From: Fluviispira vulneris
GTDB taxonomy: Bacteria; Bdellovibrionota_B; Oligoflexia; Silvanigrellales; Silvanigrellaceae
Reading direction: 5' to 3'
Assembly (NCBI RefSeq): GCF_014281055.1
Contig: NZ_JACRSE010000003.1
Span: forward strand, 186,001-250,000
Length of the DNA stretch: 64,000 bases
This document shows, in pieces, positions 29,344 to 38,407 of this stretch (positions are counted from its first letter, which is position 1; every line of letters starts with the position of its first letter). The translations under genes were made by a program, and so were the position numbers. Below the pieces are notes generated by a model that saw only the letters and a program-made list of their open reading frames with translations, ran no database searches and was not told the DNA's origin.

Positions 29344-30513
29344 ATGAACCAGCAAGAATCTTTCAAACAAATTGATGAGTTCAAAAGAGGTATGCAGGAT
29401 CTTATCGTGGACACAACGAGCGTCAGTTTTGTCGATGGTGTAAATGGCAGATTGTATTATCGGGGCATTAATATTGCAGAATTATCGGCACATGCAACAT
29501 TCGAAGAAACAGCTTGGTTACTTCTTTCAGGAAAATTACCTACAAAAAGTAAATTAGAAGGATTCCAATGGGGGCTTCGAAATATGTCGAGAACTCAAGA
29601 AAAAGTAATAAGAATAATTGAAGAAATGCCCCAGCTTTCTCCTCCTTTATTGGTTTTACAAACAGGTTTAGCAGCACTCGCGTGTATTGATAGAAGTGAA
29701 GATTACTTAGAGGAAGAAAATTATATTGAAAAAGTTATGAGAATTATAGCGCAAAGTCCAGTTGTGTTATCAGCAGCATATAGACATTATTTGGGTGTTC
29801 CTTTATTGGAGCCTCGATCGGATTTGAGTTTCGTTGAAAATTTTATTTATATGTTATTTGGGAAAATTCCAACAAAAAACCAAACTCGCTGTATGGAGAT
29901 AGCATTGATTATTCAAATGGATCATGGTTTTAATTCTTCTACTTTTACAGCAAGATCTGTAGCATCTACGCTCACAAATTTTTATTCAGCTACGAGTGCT
30001 GCAGTCGGTGCGTTGAGTGGTTCATTGCATGGTGGTGCGAGTGAATTAGTTGTAGAAATGTTAAATAATGCAAAAAATAGCAATGATGTGGAAAAATATA
30101 CGAGAGATCTTTTAAAATCAGGATCAAAAATTATGGGTATGGGGCATCGAGTATATAAAACCATTGATCCACGTGCAATTATATTCCGTGATTTATTGTC
30201 GCAGTTGACTCCTAAAGATGAGAAAGATAGCGATTTAAAATTATTAACACGTGTAGAGCAAGAAGCTAGAAAGTATTTTGAAGAAAAAATGATGCCAGTT
30301 TATGCAAATGTAGATTTTTGGAGCGGTGCTGTATATAAAAAATTAGGTATCCATCCGATTTTATATCCAGCAATATTTGCTGCAGCAAGAATGGTTGGCT
30401 GGTGTGCACATATTTTAGAGTTAAGGCAAAATAATAAACTTTATCGTCCTTCATCTCAATATGTTGGAGAAATTAATGTTCCGTATATTCCTCTCGATCA
30501 AAGAATTTATTAA
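29344..30513 (+). CDS. gltA: Citrate synthase family enzyme
   Basis: A 389-residue enzyme condensing acetyl-CoA (or propionyl-CoA) with oxaloacetate. Active-site blocks: SLHGGASELVVEM with the first His, MGMGHRVYKTIDPRA with the second His, and YANVDFWSGAVYKKLGI with the Asp. It lacks the ~45-residue N-terminal domain of E. coli GltA and resembles the short dimeric citrate or 2-methylcitrate synthases. No prp genes are nearby, so citrate synthase is more likely. AAGAGG precedes the ATG. It is divergent from accA and 20 bases before waaA. Confidence 0.92.
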   Translation: MNQQESFKQIDEFKRGMQDLIVDTTSVSFVDGVNGRLYYRGINIAELSAHATFEETAWLLLSGKLPTKSKLEGFQWGLRNMSRTQEKVIRIIEEMPQLSPPLLVLQTGLAALACIDRSEDYLEEENYIEKVMRIIAQSPVVLSAAYRHYLGVPLLEPRSDLSFVENFIYMLFGKIPTKNQTRCMEIALIIQMDHGFNSSTFTARSVASTLTNFYSATSAAVGALSGSLHGGASELVVEMLNNAKNSNDVEKYTRDLLKSGSKIMGMGHRVYKTIDPRAIIFRDLLSQLTPKDEKDSDLKLLTRVEQEARKYFEEKMMPVYANVDFWSGAVYKKLGIHPILYPAIFAAARMVGWCAHILELRQNNKLYRPSSQYVGEINVPYIPLDQRIY

Positions 30514-30533
30514 AGAATTTAAGGGATTAATAG

Positions 30534-32015
30534 ATGTATTTCCTATATGAAATTTCGCAAAAATTTATTTATTTTGTTTTAAATTTATTAGCAAAATATA
30601 TTCATAGCAGAAAATTTAAAAAATTTTGTGAGGCTAGGACTTCTCATTATTTTATAAAAAAAATTAAAGAAACAGAAAAGAATTATTTGGAAATTAAAAA
30701 AAATAATCCAAATGATTTTCCAGTTTATTGGTTTCATGTAGCCAGCGCTGGAGAAATGGAACAGGCTATACCTATCGCAAGAAAACTCAATCTAAAAATG
30801 AATGCTCACTTTTTATTAACTTATTTTTCACCAAGTGCAGAGCCTTTTATAAAGAATTTCCCTGCACTGATTTCAGCATTTTCTTTACCAATTGATGCAA
30901 GAAAAAACTATAAAATAATATTTACTACGCTACCAATATTAAAAATATTTTTTGTTAGATACGATATTTGGCCGGCGCTTTTGCATGTAAGTAAAAATTT
31001 AAATATAGAAATTAACTTACTTTCAGCTTCTGCGATTAAAACTAAAAAAGGTATATTAGGTATATTGAGTAAGATTTGGAATAGAAAATTTTATAAAAAA
31101 TTTTCAAATATTTTTGCCGTTACGAAAGAAGATGTAGAATATTTTACACAGTTTTTACCGTTGGATCGAGTTCATTATTCTGGTGATGCAAAATGGTCGC
31201 GTGCATATGAAAGAGCAAGTAATTGTAACAAGCGTAAAATAGAAAAAGATTTCTCAATATTTTATTCTTATTGTTTAGCACAAAAAGAGATTTTGAACAA
31301 AAAAAATATAGTATTTGGCTCTCCTCATAAGGAAGAAGATAAAATAGCGTTAGATTGCGGACTCATTAAGGATAAAGTGTTTTTAATATATGTACCTCAT
31401 GATGTAACAGAAGAATCAAATAAAAAAATTATCGATAATTTTAGATTGATGGGGACCAACGCTATTCTTTATAGTGAACTTATTTCAATTATAAAGAATA
31501 CGGTCAAAAAAGATGAAACTTTTATTCTTGAAGAATTATATGAATTAAATACTCATGACATAAAAAGACAAACGTTGTTTAACAACAACAGTAAAGAATG
31601 TAATATTCCGACACATGTACTCTCAGGGTATGAGGTGGTAGTGTTTGATAAAATTGGATATTTAGCTGAAATTTATGAAGTTTCAGATATTGCTATAATT
31701 GGCGGAGGGTTTGATGGTCAAATTCACAACGTCTTAGAAGCTGCCGCTCATGGGGTTCCTGTTCTAATTGGGAACCTATTTGTGCGTGCAAGCGAAGCAA
31801 AAGAACTTGTTAACAAAGGTGGGGCTATTTCTTTTCAAAATACAAATGAGTTGTTTCAATTTTTGACTCAGTGGGTTAGTTTGGAAGAGCAGGGAACCGA
31901 CTCACCTCACCCAACGCGAATTTTGGCTCAATCAAAGTCAAAATCGTTGGAACTTTTTAGAAGTATTCCCGATACAAGTGAAATTGTCTTGCAAGCTCTC
32001 TTTAACGAGCCATAA
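30534..32015 (+). CDS. waaA: 3-deoxy-D-manno-octulosonic acid (Kdo) transferase
   Basis: A 493-residue GT-B inner-membrane glycosyltransferase that adds Kdo to lipid IVA in LPS synthesis. It starts with a membrane-anchoring helix (KFIYFVLNLLAKYIHS). The acceptor-side catalytic Glu is in FHVASAGEMEQAIPIARKL, the KdtA-type segment RYDIWPALL follows, and the donor site is IIGGGFDGQIHNVLEAAAHGVPVLIG. It is about 65 residues longer than E. coli WaaA, with an insert around 250-370. Its presence implies a Kdo-containing LPS. Confidence 0.92.
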   Translation: MYFLYEISQKFIYFVLNLLAKYIHSRKFKKFCEARTSHYFIKKIKETEKNYLEIKKNNPNDFPVYWFHVASAGEMEQAIPIARKLNLKMNAHFLLTYFSPSAEPFIKNFPALISAFSLPIDARKNYKIIFTTLPILKIFFVRYDIWPALLHVSKNLNIEINLLSASAIKTKKGILGILSKIWNRKFYKKFSNIFAVTKEDVEYFTQFLPLDRVHYSGDAKWSRAYERASNCNKRKIEKDFSIFYSYCLAQKEILNKKNIVFGSPHKEEDKIALDCGLIKDKVFLIYVPHDVTEESNKKIIDNFRLMGTNAILYSELISIIKNTVKKDETFILEELYELNTHDIKRQTLFNNNSKECNIPTHVLSGYEVVVFDKIGYLAEIYEVSDIAIIGGGFDGQIHNVLEAAAHGVPVLIGNLFVRASEAKELVNKGGAISFQNTNELFQFLTQWVSLEEQGTDSPHPTRILAQSKSKSLELFRSIPDTSEIVLQALFNEP

Positions 32016-32082
32016 ATAACTGTGTCTAGCTGATTCCACTTGTGTTTGGATTTTTGAACCTTTTTAAAAAAGAATATGAGTC

Positions 32083-33636
32083 ATGGTCGCTAAGCAATTG
32101 GTAATTAACAGCACTTCGTATGAGACGCGCGTAGCTCTTATCGAAGGTGGTCAGGTATCTGAATATTATATTGAACGAAGTCGAGATAGGGGTATAGTCG
32201 GAGGAATATATAAGGGAAAAGTTATTCGTGTTTTGCCTGGAATGCAAAGTTGTTTTGTAGATATTGGGTTAGAACGCGCTGCTTTTCTTTATGGTGGTGA
32301 TATTAAATCTGAAGACTCACAAGAGCTTCCAGAAGGCTTTGATGAAGAAGGCAAGCCAATTCACCATCATCAGCCAGATGAAGATGAAAGTGCAGAAATA
32401 AGCGCCCCAAAAAATTTTCAAAAGCAATATAAAATAACCGACCTTGTAAAAGAAGGACAAGAAATTATTGTTCAAGTTGCTAAAGATGCAATTGGAACTA
32501 AAGGAGCCAGAGTAACAACGTATTTAAGTTTACCAGGTCGATATGTTGTTTTAATGCCAAGTATTAATCATATCGGTGTCAGTCGTCGTATCTTATCTGA
32601 AGAAGAGCGCACACGCTTACGCAACGTTGTACAAAAAATAAAGCCAGAAGGTGCAGGTGTAATCGTAAGAACTGCAAGTGAAAATGTACCTGATGAGAAA
32701 ATAATTGCCGATATCGATTTTCTTGTTAAGCTTTGGGAAACATTACGTTTAAAAAGTATGAAATCTAAATCTCCATGCCTCGTTCACGAAGATTTAGATT
32801 TAGTTTTCCGTGCAACACGTGATCTAATCTCGAGAGATCTCGATCGTATCGTTATAGATGATAAAAAGAGATATGAAGATCTCGTTCGATTTTTGAATCG
32901 ATTTAGCGTTAAATTAGGTGCGCAGGTTCAATTATTCCAAGGAGACACACAAATATTCGATGCTTTTGGCATTGAACAAGAAGTTTCCCGTGGGTTAGGT
33001 TCAAAAGTTTGGTTAAAATCCGGTGGGTATTTAATTATCGAACAAACAGAAGCTTTAACCGCTATAGATGTTAATACAGGTCGATTTGTAGGTAGTAAAT
33101 CACTAGGTGATACTATTGTAAAAACAAATTTAGAAGCTGTTAAAGAAATCGTTCAACAATTGAGATTAAGAAATATTGGTGGAATAATTATTTTAGATTT
33201 TATCGATATGGATCGCAGTGATGATAGAGATAAGGTTTTTCAAGCACTCGTTGAAGAATTAAAAAAAGATAAAGCTAAAACCACGGTGCTTAGAATTTCT
33301 GAAATGGGTTTGGTGCAAATGACTCGCAAACGCACTGAAGAAAGTTTAATGCAAAAAATGACTGTGGATTGTCCATATTGTGAAGGAAATGGTCATGTTA
33401 AAAGTCCTGCAACAATTTCATATGAAGTTATAAGAGAATTATTAAGAGAATTTAGCCGTTCTAGTAATGAAGGATTTGTTATTAAAGCGCATCCGCATGT
33501 ATCTGACCGCTTATTAGAAGAGGATAAAATATTCCTTGATGAATTAAAATTAAAATATTCAAAAAAGGTAGTTGTTAAGTCTTTTGTTGAATATCATTTA
33601 GAGCATTTCGAAATAGCTCCTATGAGATTTGAATAA
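32083..33636 (+). CDS. rng: Ribonuclease G/E family endoribonuclease
   Basis: A 517-residue single-strand endoribonuclease for rRNA maturation and mRNA decay. It begins with the RNase E/G N-terminal fold (KQLVINSTSYETRVALIEGG), followed by an S1 domain interrupted by an acidic, His-rich insert (about 85-115), then the 5'-sensor and DNase-I-like catalytic site (TAIDVNTGRFVGSK and IIILDFIDMD, each with a catalytic Asp). The zinc-link CPYCEGNGH follows. No long scaffold tail is present, so it is RNase G-like in length. AAAAGAATATGAGTC precedes the ATG. Confidence 0.95.
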   Translation: MVAKQLVINSTSYETRVALIEGGQVSEYYIERSRDRGIVGGIYKGKVIRVLPGMQSCFVDIGLERAAFLYGGDIKSEDSQELPEGFDEEGKPIHHHQPDEDESAEISAPKNFQKQYKITDLVKEGQEIIVQVAKDAIGTKGARVTTYLSLPGRYVVLMPSINHIGVSRRILSEEERTRLRNVVQKIKPEGAGVIVRTASENVPDEKIIADIDFLVKLWETLRLKSMKSKSPCLVHEDLDLVFRATRDLISRDLDRIVIDDKKRYEDLVRFLNRFSVKLGAQVQLFQGDTQIFDAFGIEQEVSRGLGSKVWLKSGGYLIIEQTEALTAIDVNTGRFVGSKSLGDTIVKTNLEAVKEIVQQLRLRNIGGIIILDFIDMDRSDDRDKVFQALVEELKKDKAKTTVLRISEMGLVQMTRKRTEESLMQKMTVDCPYCEGNGHVKSPATISYEVIRELLREFSRSSNEGFVIKAHPHVSDRLLEEDKIFLDELKLKYSKKVVVKSFVEYHLEHFEIAPMRFE

Positions 33637-33639
33637 AAA

Positions 33640-33954
33640 TTATTTTATTTTTGATCCGCCCATGCAATTAGGTGATTCAATTGTTGTGAAATTTCTTTTT
33701 TCCCATTCATTTTGAGTAAAAGTATGCAAAGAGCAGGCTCTAATGATTGAAAATTCTTCTGCAAGTATTTCATTCATAAGACGATGTCTTTTTAATAGAG
33801 ATAAATTTTCAAATATATTTGTAACAATCTCTATTCTAAAATGTGTTTCAGATCCCTTTGGAACACTGTGCATATAACTTTCATTTTCAACTTTTAAATA
33901 ACTGGGATTAAATTTATCTTTTAATTTATTTTCAATTGTTGATTGGATGTTCAT
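33640..33954 (-). CDS. BolA family protein
   Basis: A 104-residue protein. BolA-fold elements are MNIQSTIENKLKDKFNPSYL, a GSETHFRIEIVT segment (the SH.ENHSV.V equivalent), LLKRHRLMNEILAEE (the R-hR--I motif region) and ACSLHTFTQNEWE (the H-x-L T/P end with the conserved His). BolA proteins work with monothiol glutaredoxins in Fe-S handling. The C-terminal tail contains one Cys. It is convergent with rng, three bases apart. Confidence 0.88.
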   Translation of the reverse strand: MNIQSTIENKLKDKFNPSYLKVENESYMHSVPKGSETHFRIEIVTNIFENLSLLKRHRLMNEILAEEFSIIRACSLHTFTQNEWEKRNFTTIESPNCMGGSKIK

Positions 33955-33999
33955 ATTTCACCGTCTTAAGAATAGATTTTAGTTTAAGACTCATTAGGT

Positions 34000-34083
34000 T
34001 GGTGCGGACGGAGAGACTCGAACTCTCACACCATTGGCACTGGCTTCTAAGACCAGCGTGTCTACCAATTTCACCACGTCCGC
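34000..34083 (-). tRNA. tRNA-Leu (TAG)
   Basis: A class II tRNA with a long variable arm. On the minus strand the acceptor GCGGACG pairs with CGTCCGC, discriminator A, encoded CCA (34000-34002). Anticodon loop CTTAGAA gives TAG. D-arm AAATTGGTAGACAC and T-arm GTTCGAGTC are canonical. Confidence 0.97.
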
Positions 34084-34155
34084 TCAAGAGGCTTGTGTAT
34101 ATGAGTTTTCCATAGAATACAACTGGATTAACTCATAAAAATAAAAAATCAGCAT

Positions 34156-35130
34156 TTAAACGCTAAAGAACTGAAATGACCTTTGTTTTTTCGAGAACGC
34201 TTTTGGACTCGTGGATAAATTTAAAACAGCTATGACTTCTGTACTTTTTTGTGGTGCAACCGTCACTATAAGCGAACTGAGTCTTTCCAATACCATGAAT
34301 AGACCTAGCCCAGCTCCTGCCGCTTCTTGTTGAAGGCGTATCATGGACTTCTTTTCACTAGCAAATAAAAACTTTAAGTATTTATAAATAGTTGGCTTAC
34401 TAAAAGAGCCAAATGAATCTCTTACGCCAATTGCTAGATGGGTTCCATCAAAGCTCCATTCAACTTGAACCGTTTCTTGAGGCAGCAAAGCAATGGGAAC
34501 TCTTCTATCGACTTCTTGCAGTTTAGGGTTAGCATCCCAAATTGCATTCATGAGAAGTTCTTCTTGTACCTCAACAGCAAATTGTGCATAGGCATCGGTG
34601 GGGCGTCCCAAAACACTTGAAAGACCTATAACGAATTCGAAAAGAGCATCCCGAAACCACTGTCTTTGATCTGAATGTGATAAAACATACCTATGCACAT
34701 AAGCTCCATAAGACACACATTTATCAACACCAAAATATTTAGTTTCACGTATTTTTCTAATAGTATTCATTAGTTGTAGGTGTGGCACGTGTTCTTGATT
34801 ACAAGATAAAACATGTTCAAATTTCATAAGTCCGTTGCTGTCTATAATTTGATCTTTTGTTTCATCATCAACCAGTAACAGGTTTTCAAGTTTGATTGAT
34901 GGAATCGCTTCATGTTGGATTAATTTTTTTTCATCAATTTTATCTGTAATATATAAAGACTGTTTGCATCCATTTTTTGCTAATAATTTAATTTCATCTA
35001 TCGTTTTTTCGCCTTCTGCTACGATTGTATTCATTGCACAGCTTTTAAACAGCGCAACAAGTTCTGTACGGTAATGTTCATTTTGAACATCAATAACTGA
35101 GTCTAGATTTATGGTGTCAGTATTAGACAT
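34156..35130 (-). CDS. GHKL-type ATPase, likely anti-sigma/serine kinase-like regulator
   Basis: A 324-residue soluble protein. The first ~150 residues are an uncharacterised input region with LLVDDETKDQIIDSNGLM. The second half resembles a histidine-kinase-like ATPase: ELLMNAIWDANPKLQ (N-box), VEWSFDGTHLAIGVRDSFGSF (G1-type box with D.FG) and QEAAGAGLGLFMVLERLSSL (G2 box). No phospho-accepting His box is seen, so an RsbW-like serine kinase role fits better. GAGGCAAAT precedes the ATG. It is 11 bases downstream of a STAS/zinc-finger gene, the usual anti-sigma/antagonist pairing. Confidence 0.8.
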   Translation of the reverse strand: MSNTDTINLDSVIDVQNEHYRTELVALFKSCAMNTIVAEGEKTIDEIKLLAKNGCKQSLYITDKIDEKKLIQHEAIPSIKLENLLLVDDETKDQIIDSNGLMKFEHVLSCNQEHVPHLQLMNTIRKIRETKYFGVDKCVSYGAYVHRYVLSHSDQRQWFRDALFEFVIGLSSVLGRPTDAYAQFAVEVQEELLMNAIWDANPKLQEVDRRVPIALLPQETVQVEWSFDGTHLAIGVRDSFGSFSKPTIYKYLKFLFASEKKSMIRLQQEAAGAGLGLFMVLERLSSLIVTVAPQKSTEVIAVLNLSTSPKAFSKKQRSFQFFSV

Positions 35131-35141
35131 ATTTGCCTCAA

Positions 35142-35597
35142 TTAGGATTTCAAACTTTCTATAAAATAAAAATAAGACTCAAAATCAACGTCTGACTCAA
35201 TACTGCATCCTTCTTTTTCACATTTTTTCAAATCATATTCTAATTTTTTCCCTGGTTGAAACTCTTTGCCTGATCTCATTAAGTAAACTTTTTGTTCTCC
35301 ACAATTTTCGCAATAAGCAGGTATTTGAAAGCTTTCAACTCTAGAGTTATTTGATAAAAATTCTTTCACCATATTGAATTGCATAACTACTGATTGAGGA
35401 CAGTTTGAATAGATTGGGTTTATTTTTAGTTTTTGTATCCAAGTGATCCATTCTCTTACACCGCAGCTATTAATTGTACGAATGTTGCCTAGGTCAAATT
35501 GCACATTTCCAGAGGGCAACCCAAAACCGCTCAGATCACAGGTTTCTGTGATATCTCCGGATATGTGATATATCCCGTCTTTTAATTGCACTTCCAC
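35142..35597 (-). CDS. STAS-domain protein with C-terminal zinc-finger-like region
   Basis: 151 residues from the GTG at 35597. I chose it because AGAGGGGG lies seven bases upstream on the minus strand; an ATG at 35627 would put that site inside the gene. Residues 1-95 look like a STAS domain (IYHISGDITETCDLSGFG and FDLGNIRTINSCGVREWI, with Ser at the usual phosphorylation position). The tail holds two Cys pairs, CENC and CEKEGC, in a rubredoxin-like spacing that could bind zinc. It is upstream of a GHKL ATPase gene, which suggests partner switching. Confidence 0.75.
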   Translation of the reverse strand: MEVQLKDGIYHISGDITETCDLSGFGLPSGNVQFDLGNIRTINSCGVREWITWIQKLKINPIYSNCPQSVVMQFNMVKEFLSNNSRVESFQIPAYCENCGEQKVYLMRSGKEFQPGKKLEYDLKKCEKEGCSIESDVDFESYFYFIESLKS

Positions 35598-35634
35598 AAA
35601 TAACCCCCTCTGAAAGACAGATAACAATCAATTT

Positions 35635-36840
35635 TTACTTATTTAAATCAACTGTTAGACGAAAGGCATAACGTCTGTCTGCAACAATTCCGTTGCTAGC
35701 TTGAACTGCCTCTCCAAATGTTGCAAACTCCAATCGTGCAAATATGGTTCTTATCGTTATTCCTGCGCTTACTGTTCTCATAGCGTAACCCACTCTTAAA
35801 GAGAGGAAAGCATCGTTGTTGTTATAAGAACCAAAACTGAGCTCGCTTCCAACACGCAATTTATCTCGGTCATTTACTCGTTGATCATTAATTCTATCTC
35901 CCTCAATTGATAAAATAAAGCCAAGATCTTTACCTAGAGATGGGTTAATACTCATTCCTGCTTTAATATTCATTTTTTCAACTTCTTTTACTGAGGAACT
36001 ACTTACAGGTTGAAATGTGGAATCTCCAACATCAAGAGCTGAAAGCCCAATTTTATAGTTCCAAGAGCCTTTAAAAGGCATCATTAATCCAAGATCAAAA
36101 GCAAAACCTTGAGTTTTATTGAAACTCCTACTTGTTGCATCGGATGATTCTTTTATAAATCCATTTGAATTGCCTTCAACAGTTGAAACAATTGAAGCTC
36201 TTTCTAAATAGCGTGCGCCAATACCAATTGAAGTATTTGTTCCTGGAATTGGGATTCCAATACCTAAACAAGGGCCGAGTTGGGAGCGGCTGACAAGTGC
36301 AAAGGATCTGTCATAACTTATTGGATTTGCTGTGGTTGAATATGCACTTGTTTGGGGATTTGAGTATTTGGTTGTGTAGCCAGAAACCAAAGAATCTGCT
36401 AAGAAACCAAATTGAAAACGGGAGAGAACCACTGTTGGAAATAGACTTGCTCGTGAATACACTATATCGTTTGGAGAAGCATTTTCTATAGAGTTTTCTA
36501 GTTCTTTTGTAGGGTATTTTATATTGTTATCAAAATAATTTCCTAGCAAACCTGCTGTGTATGAATTGGCTGCAGCGGTTAAATTTGGAAATGTAGCAAA
36601 TTTAACCACGGATTTTGAACGATCGCGTTTATCTTGTTCACCTATACCGGCAGGATTAGTAAACAGAGCATTTTCGTTGTTCGCAAGACCAACAAAAGCT
36701 CCCCCCATTCCAAGAGAATGGGAATCAAGATATAAATCGAGGGGTGGTATAATTAAATTTGCTCTACATATTAAGTTATAATTTAATAGAAAGAATGATA
36801 TAATTATATGTATTTTAGAAAAAATAAATCTTTTTTTCAA
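35635..36840 (-). CDS. Outer-membrane beta-barrel protein (PorV/UPF0164-like)
   Basis: About 401 residues from the TTG at 36840, which has AGAGG seven bases upstream and gives a normal signal peptide beginning MKKRFIFSKIHII. The mature start DSHSLGMGGAFVGLANNENA followed by LFTNPAGI is typical of PorV/FadL-like barrels. Many alternating strands follow, with glycine-rich turns (SYTAGLLGNY, PGTNTSIGIGARYLERA), and the chain ends in alternating hydrophobics (YAFRLTVDLNK). The transported molecule is unknown. It lies 37 bases before the STAS protein gene on the same strand. Confidence 0.8.
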   Translation of the reverse strand: MKKRFIFSKIHIIISFFLLNYNLICRANLIIPPLDLYLDSHSLGMGGAFVGLANNENALFTNPAGIGEQDKRDRSKSVVKFATFPNLTAAANSYTAGLLGNYFDNNIKYPTKELENSIENASPNDIVYSRASLFPTVVLSRFQFGFLADSLVSGYTTKYSNPQTSAYSTTANPISYDRSFALVSRSQLGPCLGIGIPIPGTNTSIGIGARYLERASIVSTVEGNSNGFIKESSDATSRSFNKTQGFAFDLGLMMPFKGSWNYKIGLSALDVGDSTFQPVSSSSVKEVEKMNIKAGMSINPSLGKDLGFILSIEGDRINDQRVNDRDKLRVGSELSFGSYNNNDAFLSLRVGYAMRTVSAGITIRTIFARLEFATFGEAVQASNGIVADRRYAFRLTVDLNK

Positions 36841-36929
36841 TATCAAACCTCTCAACAAATGAGATATAGAGTTAACGATCGGATTATTTTTGATTTGAAT
36901 GAGGCACGCGAGTGAAGTGAGGATTTATT

Positions 36930-37511
36930 GTGATTCCAATTGACGCATTTCCTTCACATGTTTTAGAAGGACAAGCAATTAACTTTGTTTCAAAGGAAAG
37001 AAAAATTCCATGCCATTCAATATTCTTAGCAGCTGCAGGAAAAGTAACATCACAAAAATTACCTCCAGATGAAAGAATCGAAATTTTAGATTTTGCAAAA
37101 GCTGCATGCCGAACGAAAAATCCAGACATCATTTGGCAAATCGCTCACGTTGAATCGAGTTTTAAAATAAAAGTTATTCTTGTTGAGGGTAAAAAAATAT
37201 TAACGGGTAAAAATGCCGAAGTATTTTTAAAAAATGGACTCCCTAAAGATAAAAATGTAGACATAGGACCTTTGCAAATCAATTGGCGGGCAAACGGAGC
37301 TCGTTCTGGGTTTGAGCCTATAGAATTTATGAGTGGGGACTTTTCAGTAAATTTTCTTTCAAACAAGATTTTGAAAGGTTATGTTAAATCTTGTGGCAAT
37401 AATTGGATAAATTGCTATCATTCCTATAACGAAGACCGCGGTCGGAGTTATAGATTAAAAATTCAATCCTCTGGTTTGAGACTTAGAAAAATCTTATCTG
37501 AGTTTCTTTAA
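36930..37511 (+). CDS. Lytic transglycosylase-like (SLT) protein without obvious signal peptide
   Basis: A 193-residue protein from the GTG at 36930, preceded by GTGAGGA. The segment IIWQIAHVESSFKIKVILV resembles the catalytic ES motif of SLT lysozyme-like domains, and DIGPLQINWRANG the GLMQI-like motif. Four to five Cys are present, including CGNNWINCYHSY. Such enzymes cleave peptidoglycan glycan strands. No N-terminal hydrophobic signal is seen, so export is unclear; an unrecognised upstream start is unlikely because the frame is not open far upstream. It is divergent from the barrel gene. Confidence 0.7.
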   Translation: MIPIDAFPSHVLEGQAINFVSKERKIPCHSIFLAAAGKVTSQKLPPDERIEILDFAKAACRTKNPDIIWQIAHVESSFKIKVILVEGKKILTGKNAEVFLKNGLPKDKNVDIGPLQINWRANGARSGFEPIEFMSGDFSVNFLSNKILKGYVKSCGNNWINCYHSYNEDRGRSYRLKIQSSGLRLRKILSEFL

Positions 37512-37642
37512 AAAAATTTGGGAAATTATATTTTTAAAATTCAAGATAAATTTTATTATTTAATTATTAATTTCATATTAAAAAAAATATTAAGTTATAA
37601 AAATATATGATATAAAATATTATTATGGTTGGAGGAAGTAAA

Positions 37643-38407
37643 ATGCCCGATGCTGGTATTCTAATTACTTTTTTTACTTTGCTGTGTTTAGAAATAGTTC
37701 TTGGTTTTGATAATATATTGATGATTTCGATTATCTCAAATCGTGTGAATTTGGAAAGTCAGAATTTTATTCGCTATTTGGGATTGATTTTAGCTGCAAC
37801 AACAAGAGTGTTTCTTCTTGTTGGTTTTACTTGGGTTTCTTCTTTTCAGAAAAGTTTTATTTTTATTGGTAATTTTGATTTTTCTACCCGCGATATTATA
37901 TTGACTGTTGGTGGGCTATTTTTAATTTGGAAATCAATTAAAGAAATTCATGCAACAGTTGAACATAAAGACTGCGAAATATCTGAAGATAAAAATAAAT
38001 ATAAAATATCAATCTTTTCTGCAATCTTTCAAATTGTCTTTATTGATGCTATTTTTTCAATGGACGCTATTTTTACCGCCATTGGATTGACAGAAAATTT
38101 AATGGTTATAATTTTTTCAATACTTGTTTCTGTGTTAATTATGATTTTATTTGTTAATAAAGTTGCTTCATTTCTTAAGCGCTTTGCTTCAGTAAAAATA
38201 TTATCGCTTGTTTTTATGCTTGTGATAGGTACAACATTATGTCTTGAAGCGTTTGATAGATCAATACCAAAACAATATTTATACGCGCCACTTCTTTTCT
38301 CATTATTAATACAATTGTTGCAGATACGCTATGAGATTAATAAAAGTAAAAGAAAAGAAATAGATTTGAAATCAAATAAAAGTATAAGAAAAATTATAAA
38401 ATATTAA
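37643..38407 (+). CDS. TerC family integral membrane protein
   Basis: A 254-residue protein from the ATG at 37643, with GGAGGAAG six bases upstream. It has seven or so membrane helices. Conserved acidic sites of the family lie inside helices: EIVLGFDNILMISII and VFIDAIFSMDAIFTAIGL. Members are linked to metal (Mn2+) efflux or tellurite resistance. The last 14 bases overlap the converging helicase gene. Confidence 0.9.
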   Translation: MPDAGILITFFTLLCLEIVLGFDNILMISIISNRVNLESQNFIRYLGLILAATTRVFLLVGFTWVSSFQKSFIFIGNFDFSTRDIILTVGGLFLIWKSIKEIHATVEHKDCEISEDKNKYKISIFSAIFQIVFIDAIFSMDAIFTAIGLTENLMVIIFSILVSVLIMILFVNKVASFLKRFASVKILSLVFMLVIGTTLCLEAFDRSIPKQYLYAPLLFSLLIQLLQIRYEINKSKRKEIDLKSNKSIRKIIKY

